Shown here one piece after another: positions 1-5,689 of a stretch of 6,556 nt of DNA. The stretch spans positions 1-6,556 of the forward strand of contig JASLMQ010000754.1 in assembly GCA_030746455.1 (NCBI GenBank). The letters run 5' to 3'. The stretch's first letter is position 1, and each line of letters opens with the position of its first letter. Made by a program: the position numbers and the translations under genes. The notes under the pieces were generated by a model, which saw nothing but the letters and a program-made list of their open reading frames with translations, was not told the origin of the DNA and ran no database searches. This DNA comes from Candidatus Latescibacterota bacterium. GTDB lineage: Bacteria; Latescibacterota; UBA2968; GCA-2709665.

Positions 1-688
1 TGCGCCGGGCAACCAGGGTCTTGCGGACCTGAGGGCCGAACAGGCCGTTGGGATACCGTTCTAGGAAGATGTCCAGCTTTTGCAGGCTCTCATCGGGTCG
101 GCCCAGCTTCTGGGGCCATCGCGCCTGACCGAAATCGATGGCCTCTTCGACAATGGCGCGCCCGAAGTCGGCCTTCAGCCGCCCGACATCCCGATCGGTC
201 AGACGCTTCGCGCCAGCCATCTGACCCAGACGGTCCGCTGCCTTCGCCTTCAGGCGCACGTCGGCCTTGGTCGTGAGGATCCGTGCGTACTGGGCGGCCG
301 CGCTGTAGACCTGTGCCTGGTGGAAGTAGCAGTCGCCGATGACGAGGTCGGCTTCGGGCAGGTATCGACTGTACGGGAAATACTCGTAAAGCTCGTAGGC
401 CGCCGCGGTGGCCAGATTGTACTCTCGGAGCTTGTAGTGGGACTTGGCCAGCATCAGCCGGGCTGCCGAGGTGCACTGATTCGGGGGGAATTGATCGATC
501 AGCTCCTGGAAGGCCTGCCTTGCCTCGAGGTAGCTGCCGCGGATGTAGCGTGAATGCGCCCGCTGGAAGAGGGCCTGGGCCTCCGGGTTGTAAATCAGGG
601 CCGTCCGCTCCTGCTGGGCAAGTGCCGGCGAAGCTGCGAAGAGTCCGATGCCCAGCCACAGGATGGTCGTCCTAACCGTCGGTTTCAT
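1..688 (-). CDS. Secreted TPR-repeat protein, C-terminal part beyond the window edge
   Basis: Reading the minus strand from the ATG at 688-686 gives 229 uninterrupted codons that run off the left edge, so the gene is partial. Residues 1-24 form a signal peptide: a basic start (K2, R6), a hydrophobic core around residues 8-19, and an SPALA-QQ end suited to signal peptidase I. No lipobox cysteine is present, so a soluble periplasmic protein is expected rather than a lipoprotein. Residues about 36-140 form TPR-like helical pairs (for example RYIRGSYLEARQAFQELIDQFP, cut here at FQELIDQFP, then a second pair ending YEYFPYS). A further pair ends LERYPNG near 205-215. The start at 688 is chosen because GAGG lies 6 nt upstream; an in-frame ATG at 700 has no such site. 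The gene lies 39 nt behind the DUF151 gene and is probably co-transcribed with it. The architecture recalls BamD/YbgF-type envelope TPR proteins, or the TPR half of LpoA-like penicillin-binding-protein activators. The missing C-terminus would decide, so no function is assigned. Confidence 0.75.
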   Translation of the reverse strand, partial: MKPTVRTTILWLGIGLFAASPALAQQERTALIYNPEAQALFQRAHSRYIRGSYLEARQAFQELIDQFPPNQCTSAARLMLAKSHYKLREYNLATAAAYELYEYFPYSRYLPEADLVIGDCYFHQAQVYSAAAQYARILTTKADVRLKAKAADRLGQMAGAKRLTDRDVGRLKADFGRAIVEEAIDFGQARWPQKLGRPDESLQKLDIFLERYPNGLFGPQVRKTLVARR

Positions 689-727
689 TCCGGGCCTCAT
701 CGTCACGATGTCAAAAAAGACGGCGGG

Positions 728-1213
728 CTAGATCGTTTGGGTGTTCAGATCGTCGGGATGGATCTGCTGCAGCCGGTCCCACAAATCCTCCGGCTCCTGA
801 CACGCCTCTTTGGCCAGGCGAAGGCGCTCTTTCACAACCTCGTCCGCGACGCAGATGGGCGCCCCGAACTTGAGGGCGAGGACGATCCCGTCGCTGGGTC
901 GGGTGTCGATCTCGAGAACGCCCGATTCGGTCTCGAGCGAGAGAACCGCCCGGTAGATGTGGTCCTTCAGGTCGCTGACCGCGGTGCCGAGAACGCGGGC
1001 ATTCAGGCTCGAAACGACCGACCTGACCAGGTCGTGCGTGAGGGGCCTCGGGGGCGTAGACGAGTTGTCGAACAGCTCAAGCGCCAGGGCGGCCATCTCG
1101 TTGGAGGAGACCCAGATGGGCAGCGACCTGTCGCCATCGACCTCCCGTAGGAGGACCACGGGCTCACCTGTCTGGAGATCGACATAGAGCCCGGATACCG
1201 ACGCCTGAAACAT
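728..1213 (-). CDS. Bifunctional nuclease family protein (BFN, DUF151)
   Basis: This encodes 161 residues of the BFN/DUF151 family (Pfam PF02577), whose plant members are reported to have DNase and RNase activity. The bacterial prototype of known structure is Thermotoga TM0160, and the bacterial role is poorly known. Family signatures are easy to see: LPIWV at residues 31-35 with E39 after it, PRPLTHDL at 55-62, SDLKDHIYRA at about 80-89, and IDTRPSDGIVLAL at 102-114 followed by KFGAPICVAD. There is no C-terminal UVR motif of the kind some homologues carry. An upstream in-frame TTG at 1306 would give 192 residues, but that TTG is the -35 box of the gene's own promoter. The ATG at 1252 lies downstream of the predicted transcription start and is possible. 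The ATG at 1213 is preferred because homologues begin just before the first conserved strand (MFQASVSGLYVD). No strong Shine-Dalgarno sequence precedes either ATG. The family call is secure; the exact start is less so. Confidence 0.9.
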   Translation of the reverse strand: MFQASVSGLYVDLQTGEPVVLLREVDGDRSLPIWVSSNEMAALALELFDNSSTPPRPLTHDLVRSVVSSLNARVLGTAVSDLKDHIYRAVLSLETESGVLEIDTRPSDGIVLALKFGAPICVADEVVKERLRLAKEACQEPEDLWDRLQQIHPDDLNTQTI

Positions 1214-1277
1214 AGCAGAGCTGTATGGGATTCGCGCCTTGAGGCGCTGCATGGGATCCGATTGGGGTGCCTGAGCG

Positions 1278-1306
1278 AATATAGCACGGAGCCGCAGAAG
1301 GGTCAA
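1278..1306 (-). promoter_or_regulatory. Sigma70-type promoter of the DUF151 gene
   Basis: On the minus strand, TTGACC (1306-1301) and TATATT (1283-1278) are separated by exactly 17 bp, close to the consensus TTGACA-N17-TATAAT. Transcription would begin near 1271, leaving a leader of about 58 nt to the ATG at 1213 (or about 19 nt to the ATG at 1252). Upstream of the -35 box, about 1311-1331 is A/T-rich with an A6 run on the plus strand (1324-1329), placed where an UP element would contact the RNA polymerase alpha subunit. The promoter probably also drives the TPR gene downstream. Confidence 0.75.
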
Positions 1307-1348
1307 GGGAAAAGGGCTAAATGAAAAAATGACAACAGGTTATACATT

Positions 1349-1358
1349 TCCCATGGGA
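1349..1358. repeat. 10-bp perfect palindrome in the divergent intergenic region
   Basis: TCCCATGGGA is a perfect 10-bp palindrome located between the two divergent promoters, about 27 bp upstream of the recG -35 box and about 43 bp upstream of the opposing one. It could be a small operator half-site pair acting on both promoters, but a palindrome this short can occur by chance and no known operator is recognised. Confidence 0.3.
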
Positions 1359-1384
1359 CGCCCACCGGCCCGCTGTTTCCCCCC

Positions 1385-1414
1385 TTGACGGGGGTGCGGG
1401 GGATGGTCTATATT
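1385..1414 (+). promoter_or_regulatory. Sigma70-type promoter of recG
   Basis: TTGACG (1385-1390) and TATATT (1409-1414) are separated by 18 bp. The -10 hexamer is identical to that of the divergent DUF151 promoter. Transcription is expected to begin near 1421, giving a leader of about 45 nt before the recG ATG at 1466. The TTG of the -35 box lies in frame with recG, so an automated start call there would wrongly extend the protein by 27 residues into promoter DNA. Confidence 0.75.
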
Positions 1415-1465
1415 CGTAGCTGGACTCAGGTCCTGAATATCATACTAAAAAACAATGAGTTGACC

Positions 1466-3595
1466 ATGCTATCGGAACTCAGGGATCCGGTCCGATCGTT
1501 GCCGGGGATCGGTCCCAAGCGTGAAGGGCTGCTCCGGGAGGTCGGGATCTGCACGGTGGCCGATCTCCTCTTGTATCTCCCGTTCCGCTACCTCGATCGC
1601 ACCTTGCAGAGCGGCATCGGCGACCTCCCCGACGGCGAGGAGGTCACAGCGGTCGGGTACGTCGTTTCGGCGCGATCGATTCGAGGTCGCAGGGGGCGGT
1701 TCGTCGCCGTGCTCGAGGACGCCTCGGGCCGCCTGGAGTGCGTCTGGTTCGCCGGGGGCGCAGCGGTTGGCCGAATCCTGACCGAAGGAAGCCTCGTGGC
1801 GGCCGGCGGCAAGACCTCGCGCTACGGGCGGAAGCTGCAGATGGTTCATCCGGAGGTCGAGGTGATCTCTGGGCGCGAGGAGCGGGATCGGCTGCACACC
1901 GGGCGCGTGATCCCCATCTATCGGACGACCGCGCAGATGAAGGCGGAGCGGCTGACGACCCGAACGCTGAGACGCCTCATCCACCAGGCCCTCGCCGCGG
2001 TCGGAGATGCGCTGGAGGATCCCCTGCCGACCGACATTCGGGAGGCCCGACGCCTGGTACCTCTGAGCCAGGCGATCGCGTCTCTTCACTTCCCCGAGTT
2101 GGAGGATGATGTGGAGCAGGCGAGGCGCCGACTCGCGTACGACGAGCTTTTCGGATTGCAGCTCCTGATGGGACGCCGGCGACGGTCTAGGGGTGGCCGG
2201 ACAACCACCGGAGGGATCGGGTCGGATCCCCTGTCCGAGCGCCTGATCGCCCGGCTGCCCTTCCCACTGACGGGGGCGCAGGGGCGGTCGCTCGAGGACA
2301 TCCGTTCGGACCTGTCCGGACCGGTGGCGATGCGGCGGCTGCTTCAGGGGGACGTGGGCTCGGGAAAGACCCTCGTGTGCCTGCTGGCCATGCTCACCGC
2401 CTCGGGGGACGGAGGGCAGGCGGCGCTGATGGCGCCCACCGAGATCCTGGCCGAGCAGCACGCCGCGGTGCTTCGGGGCTGGGGGGCACCCCTAGGGATC
2501 CCGGTCGACCTCCTGACGGGCCGGCTGCCGCGGTCCGACCGCGAGGAGATCCTGACCAGGCTGGAATCGGGTGACTCCCGTCTTGTGGTGGGGACGCACG
2601 CCCTGATCCAGCCCGATGTCCGTTTCTCCGATCTCCGGCTGGTCGTGGTGGACGAGCAACACCGGTTCGGCGTCCTCCAGAGGGTAGGGCTCCTTGAGAA
2701 GGGGGAGGGTGTGCACCTGCTGGTGATGACGGCCACCCCGATCCCGCGTACGCTCGCACTGACGCTCTACGGCGATCTCGACGTGGCCGTGATCGACGAG
2801 CTCCCGCCCGGGAGGCTGCCGGCACGAACCGGGTGGAGACCGGCTGGGGAGCGGCCACAGGCCCTGGCCTTTCTCAGGGGAGAAGTGGACGGGGGGCGGC
2901 AGGCCTACATCGTGTACCCGGTGATCGAGGGATCCGAAGAGGGCGACCTGAAGGCGGCCAGCCAAGCCCTGACGGATCTGTCTGAGGGGGCTCTGAAGGG
3001 GTGCCGCCTCGAGCTTCTCCACGGCAGGATGGGTACGGAGGAGAAGCTGGGGACGATGTCGCGGTTCCGCGCCGGAGAGACCGACGTGCTGGTGTCCACG
3101 TCGGTGGTGGAGGTGGGGATCGACGTGCCAAACGCGACCGTGATGATGGTGGAGCACGCCGAGAGGTTCGGACTCTCCCAGCTTCACCAGCTCCGGGGAC
3201 GCGTTGGCCGTGGGACGGAGGAGTCCTACTGCATCCTCATCGCCGACCCGGCCGGCGATCTCACGCCCACGGCCCGGGCGCGACTGGATGCGATGGCGGA
3301 GACGACCGACGGCTTCAGGATCGCGGAGCTCGATCTGAAGATTCGCGGGCCCGGCCAGATCTTCGGAACGCGGCAGGCGGGCTTCCCGGAGTTCCGGTTC
3401 GCGGATCTAGGTCGAGACGCCGATTGGGTCTCCCTGACCCGGCGGGATGCGGAGGATCTGCTGGAGACCGACCCCGGGCTCGAACGGGCCGGTCACGAGG
3501 GCCTCGCTCGTATGATGGCGGCGGCGGATTCCGGTGTCCTGGCGGCCCCGGAGGCGGCGGGTTCCGCCGCCATAGCGGCCTCGGGACCCGGGTGA
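1466..3595 (+). CDS. recG: ATP-dependent DNA helicase RecG
   Basis: This encodes 709 residues, full length for RecG (E. coli has 693). RecG is a monomeric double-stranded DNA translocase that remodels stalled replication forks and branch-migrates Holliday junctions. The N-terminal wedge region begins LPGIGPKREGLL, followed by LLLYLPFRYLDR, and an OB-fold runs from about residue 58 to 140. Helicase motifs follow: Walker A GDVGSGKT at 295-302 (Lys301), the DEQH box at 396-399 followed by RFG, TATPIPRTLAL from 422, and motif VI QLHQLRGRVGRG at 572-583. The RecG-specific segment IRGPGQIFGTRQAG, which couples ATP use to translocation, follows. The protein ends in an Ala/Gly-rich tail (about 690-709) beyond the conserved core. 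The ATG at 1466 is chosen because homologues start just before the LPGIGPK motif and it lies downstream of the promoter; the Shine-Dalgarno sequence is weak. The gene is transcribed divergently from the DUF151 gene. Confidence 0.97.
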   Translation: MLSELRDPVRSLPGIGPKREGLLREVGICTVADLLLYLPFRYLDRTLQSGIGDLPDGEEVTAVGYVVSARSIRGRRGRFVAVLEDASGRLECVWFAGGAAVGRILTEGSLVAAGGKTSRYGRKLQMVHPEVEVISGREERDRLHTGRVIPIYRTTAQMKAERLTTRTLRRLIHQALAAVGDALEDPLPTDIREARRLVPLSQAIASLHFPELEDDVEQARRRLAYDELFGLQLLMGRRRRSRGGRTTTGGIGSDPLSERLIARLPFPLTGAQGRSLEDIRSDLSGPVAMRRLLQGDVGSGKTLVCLLAMLTASGDGGQAALMAPTEILAEQHAAVLRGWGAPLGIPVDLLTGRLPRSDREEILTRLESGDSRLVVGTHALIQPDVRFSDLRLVVVDEQHRFGVLQRVGLLEKGEGVHLLVMTATPIPRTLALTLYGDLDVAVIDELPPGRLPARTGWRPAGERPQALAFLRGEVDGGRQAYIVYPVIEGSEEGDLKAASQALTDLSEGALKGCRLELLHGRMGTEEKLGTMSRFRAGETDVLVSTSVVEVGIDVPNATVMMVEHAERFGLSQLHQLRGRVGRGTEESYCILIADPAGDLTPTARARLDAMAETTDGFRIAELDLKIRGPGQIFGTRQAGFPEFRFADLGRDADWVSLTRRDAEDLLETDPGLERAGHEGLARMMAAADSGVLAAPEAAGSAAIAASGPG
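3553..3571 (+). repeat. GC-only 8-bp hairpin at the 3' end of recG
   Basis: GGCGGCGG (3553-3560) and CCGCCGCC (3564-3571) are perfect inverted copies around a 3-nt loop GTT. As RNA this is a very stable stem, lying inside the last codons of recG and encoding part of the Ala/Gly-rich tail. No T tract follows, so it is not a classical intrinsic terminator. It could slow polymerase, protect the mRNA 3' end, or simply reflect GC-rich low-complexity sequence. The structure is certain; a role is not. Confidence 0.5.
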
Positions 3596-3613
3596 GGCGC
3601 ATCGGGTCTGAGG

Positions 3614-3642
3614 TTGACACCCCCTGGGATTTGTCGTAGATT
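3614..3642 (+). promoter_or_regulatory. Sigma70-type promoter of the PfkB-family kinase
   Basis: A consensus -35 box TTGACA (3614-3619) is followed after exactly 17 bp by TAGATT (3637-3642). Transcription should begin near 3649, giving a leader of about 50 nt before the ATG at 3699. It starts 19 nt after the recG stop codon, so the kinase is likely a separate transcription unit from recG. No equally good promoter is seen before hflK, so this one may also serve hflKC. Confidence 0.75.
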
Positions 3643-3643
3643 G

Positions 3644-3680
3644 TTGTGGAATTCAGGGCCTCTGGGGCCGGATTCCACAA
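3644..3680. repeat. Inverted repeat overlapping the kinase transcription start
   Basis: TTGTGGAAT (3644-3652) and ATTCCACAA (3672-3680) are perfect 9-bp inverted copies 19 nt apart. Within the spacer, GGCC (3657-3660) and GGCC (3666-3669) can also pair, so the whole element could fold as an interrupted stem. It begins 1 bp after the -10 box and covers the predicted start site near 3649. Most of the left arm would therefore be lost or shortened in the transcript, which favours a DNA operator over an RNA structure. No T tract follows on either strand, so a terminator is unlikely. The binding protein is unknown. Confidence 0.6.
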
Positions 3681-3698
3681 TCTGACCAAAGTGATGAC

Positions 3699-4643
3699 AT
3701 GGGGCAGACGGAGCAGCGGCGGATCGCCCTGATCGGCACGGTCAACCGGGACACGATTCACACGGCCGACGGGGTCCGCGTCGAGAGCTACGGAGGCATG
3801 CTCTACAGCATCCTGTCGCTCGCGCAGATCGCCGAAGCCATGATTTTTCCCGTCTGCAACGTGGGCCGGGACGTGGAGATGGCGGTCAGGGGATTCCTCG
3901 CACCCTTCCCGTGCGTGCGGTCGGATGGAATCCGGTTCGTACCGGAGCCGAACCCCCACTGCCTTCTCGAGTACGATGCAGAGGGCCGGAAGCGCGAGAC
4001 CCTCCGGGGGGGCGTGCCCGAGCTATCGTTCGAGAGGATCGCGCCCTTCCTCGACGGCTGCGCGGTCTGTCTCAACTTCATCACCGGGATGGAGCTGTCG
4101 CTCTCCACGCTTCAGGAGGTCCGAGCCGCGACGGGGGCCCCCATCCTGATGGATGTGCACAGCCTCACGCTCGGGCTCGATTCCGAGCGCCGTCGGTTCT
4201 GGCGGGTACCTCCCCTGTGGGAAGCCTGGCTCGCGTGCGCGGATGTGGTGCAGCTCAACCTTGAGGAGGCATCCTTGCTGGCCGGGGGAACGCTTGAGGG
4301 CGAGAGTGCCGTGCGTCGGTTCGGAGAACACGTCCTCGGCCTGGGCCCACATACCCTTCTGATCACGCGGGGGGCGCAGGGATCTACCACGGTCCTGAGG
4401 AGCCCTGCGGGGCAGGTGGAGGTCAGGAGCTTCGACGCTCCACCAGTAGGGACCTCGGAGGACGAGACGGGGTGCGGGGATGTGTTTCTAATGGGGTTCA
4501 CGTGGGCCTACCTTCAGACCGGCGACCCCTGCCGCGCCAGCCGATTCGCCAATCGGGCCGCATCCATCAACTGCTCCCTCCGCGGCATCGAGGCGCTGGG
4601 GCAGATCGGCCGGACCCTCGCCGATGAGGGGGAGTTGCCGTAG
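3699..4643 (+). CDS. PfkB-family carbohydrate/nucleoside kinase, substrate unknown
   Basis: This encodes 314 residues of the ribokinase/PfkB superfamily, cytosolic enzymes that transfer the ATP gamma-phosphate to a sugar or nucleoside hydroxyl. The N-terminal strand RIALIGTVNRDTI carries the usual substrate-contacting Asp (D18). A Gly-Gly turn is at 32-33 (SYGGMLYS), NLEE at 187-190 matches the family N-x-x-E motif for metal and phosphate, and LLITRGAQGS is at 220-229. The signature DETGCGD at 255-261 is the anion-hole and catalytic motif (canonical D-T-x-G-A-G-D), with D261 as the predicted base. Cys replaces the usual Ala at 259. The first PfkB signature is weak: the GGKGAN-like loop of ribokinase is here GGMLYS. 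The active-site residues look intact, so the enzyme is probably functional. The substrate cannot be read from sequence or from neighbours. The ATG at 3699 has only a weak upstream site, AAAGTGA. hflK follows after a 66-nt gap on the same strand. Confidence 0.88.
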   Translation: MGQTEQRRIALIGTVNRDTIHTADGVRVESYGGMLYSILSLAQIAEAMIFPVCNVGRDVEMAVRGFLAPFPCVRSDGIRFVPEPNPHCLLEYDAEGRKRETLRGGVPELSFERIAPFLDGCAVCLNFITGMELSLSTLQEVRAATGAPILMDVHSLTLGLDSERRRFWRVPPLWEAWLACADVVQLNLEEASLLAGGTLEGESAVRRFGEHVLGLGPHTLLITRGAQGSTTVLRSPAGQVEVRSFDAPPVGTSEDETGCGDVFLMGFTWAYLQTGDPCRASRFANRAASINCSLRGIEALGQIGRTLADEGELP

Positions 4644-4697
4644 GCAGGCCAAGAATCGACCACGCAGGAGGGTGGTTCCGACGCAGCATAACCGAAA

Positions 4698-4703
4698 GAG
4701 GTG
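4698..4703 (+). promoter_or_regulatory. Ribosome binding site deciding the hflK start
   Basis: GAGGTG lies 6 nt upstream of the ATG at 4710. The alternative in-frame starts, GTG at 4701 and ATG at 4704, overlap or abut this site and would leave no spacing, so 4710 is the better start. Confidence 0.6.
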
Positions 4704-4709
4704 ATGACG

Positions 4710-5687
4710 ATGGACCAGTACAACTTCCCAAAGAGGCCGGAGTTCAATCTGAGCCTCAGCCCCCGCCTGGTTTACTATGCCCTGGCGGCCATCGCGGTGC
4801 TGTGGCTCGCCAGCGGCATCTACATCGTCCAGCCCGATCAGGAGGCGGTGGTCCTCCGGTTCGGGCGCGCCGTCGGTGTGGCGACCCCCGACATCCACTA
4901 CCACGTGCCATGGCCCGTGGAGAGTGTGGAGATCGAACGGGTCACCGAAGTCAAGCGCATCGAGATCGGGTTCCGCACGATCGGGTCCGAACCGGCCCCG
5001 CGCTATTCGAAGGTGATCCGCGAATCGTTGATGCTGACCGGCGACGAGAACATCGTCGACGTGGAGCTGATCGTCCAGTACCGTATCCGCGGGATCAAGG
5101 AATACCTCTTCAACGTGGCCGATCAGACCGAGGCCGTTCGAAGCGTCGCCGAGGCCGCGCTCCGTCAGGTGATCGGGCAGCACCCCATCGATGAGGCCCT
5201 CACCGAGGGCAAGCTCAAGATTCAGGAAGGCATCCACCTGCAGATCCAGGAGGTGCTGGACCTCTACAAGATCGGCCTCCAGGTGACGCAGGTCAAACTC
5301 CAGACCGTGTCGGTTCCCCGTGAGGTGGATCATGCCTTCAAGGATGTCGCCAGCGCTCGGGAAGATCGGGAACGTCTGAAGAACGAGGCGGAGGCCTACC
5401 AAAACGACATCATCCCGAAAACGCGAGGCGAAGCCGAGCGGATGATTCGCGAGGCCGAGGCCTATACGGTTGAGCGGGTCAAGCGATCCCAGGGTGATGC
5501 GGATCGGTTCCTTGAGGTGCTGAAGGAATACCGAAAGGCCCGGGACGTGACCGAGACCCGGCTCTACCTTGAGACGATGGAGAAGATCCTGCCCAGCATC
5601 CAGAAGTATGTTGTGGAGTCCGATGGGAAGGGCGGCATCCTCAATGTCCTGCAGCTGCAGAAGGCCCTGACAGGGGAGGGTAAATAG
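4710..5687 (+). CDS. hflK: SPFH-domain membrane protein HflK
   Basis: This encodes 325 residues of HflK, which in E. coli assembles with HflC into a large periplasm-facing membrane cage around the FtsH protease and modulates degradation of membrane proteins. One transmembrane helix spans about residues 20-40, preceded by a short cytoplasmic tail. It is followed directly by the HflK hallmark SGIYIVQPDQEAVVLRFGR and then IHYHVPWPVE, the start of the SPFH/band-7 domain. A charged helical region (about residues 215-270, with REDRERLKNEAEAYQ) is the expected coiled coil, and the protein ends with the conserved KILPSIQKYVVE segment. It is about 95 residues shorter than E. coli HflK (419), mainly because the Gly-rich N-terminal extension is absent; short forms without it are common outside Proteobacteria. 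The stop codon lies 2 nt before hflC, so the two are translationally linked. No ftsH is in the window. Confidence 0.95.
   Translation: MDQYNFPKRPEFNLSLSPRLVYYALAAIAVLWLASGIYIVQPDQEAVVLRFGRAVGVATPDIHYHVPWPVESVEIERVTEVKRIEIGFRTIGSEPAPRYSKVIRESLMLTGDENIVDVELIVQYRIRGIKEYLFNVADQTEAVRSVAEAALRQVIGQHPIDEALTEGKLKIQEGIHLQIQEVLDLYKIGLQVTQVKLQTVSVPREVDHAFKDVASAREDRERLKNEAEAYQNDIIPKTRGEAERMIREAEAYTVERVKRSQGDADRFLEVLKEYRKARDVTETRLYLETMEKILPSIQKYVVESDGKGGILNVLQLQKALTGEGK
5675..5680 (+). promoter_or_regulatory. Shine-Dalgarno site for hflC inside the end of hflK
   Basis: GGAGGG lies 9 nt upstream of the hflC ATG at 5690, within the last codons of hflK. It is a strong ribosome site and supports the 5690 start and coupled translation of the pair. 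Confidence 0.7.
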
Positions 5688-5689
5688 CC

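Noticed and set aside
80..659. Long open frames on both strands over the TPR gene (80-553 plus; 659-90 minus in another frame)
   Set aside because: Their translations are Arg/Pro/Gly-rich or otherwise unlike any protein, whereas the minus frame starting at 688 gives a signal peptide followed by TPR helices. They are shadows caused by high GC.
709..720. T6 run followed by TTGACA on the minus strand between the DUF151 and TPR genes, considered as a terminator or promoter
   Set aside because: No GC-rich inverted repeat precedes the T run, and no -10-like hexamer is found 16-18 bp after the TTGACA. The two genes are better read as one transcript.
554..1150. 198-codon plus-strand open frame opposite the DUF151 gene
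   Set aside because: It lies antisense to a clear DUF151 protein, lacks recognisable motifs and has no ribosome site; it is a shadow of the real gene.
1331..1346. TATAC-containing stretch considered as a further promoter in the divergent region
   Set aside because: No -35-like hexamer lies at 16-18 bp on either strand; the two better promoters at 1278-1306 and 1385-1414 explain the flanking genes.
4659..4676. ACCAC/GTGGT 5-bp hairpin in the kinase-hflK gap, considered as a terminator
   Set aside because: The stem is short with an 8-nt loop and no T tract, and could easily be chance.
4488..5402. 304-codon minus-strand open frame opposite hflK
   Set aside because: It is antisense to the unmistakable HflK reading frame, and its Asp/His/Leu-rich translation mirrors the HflK codons.
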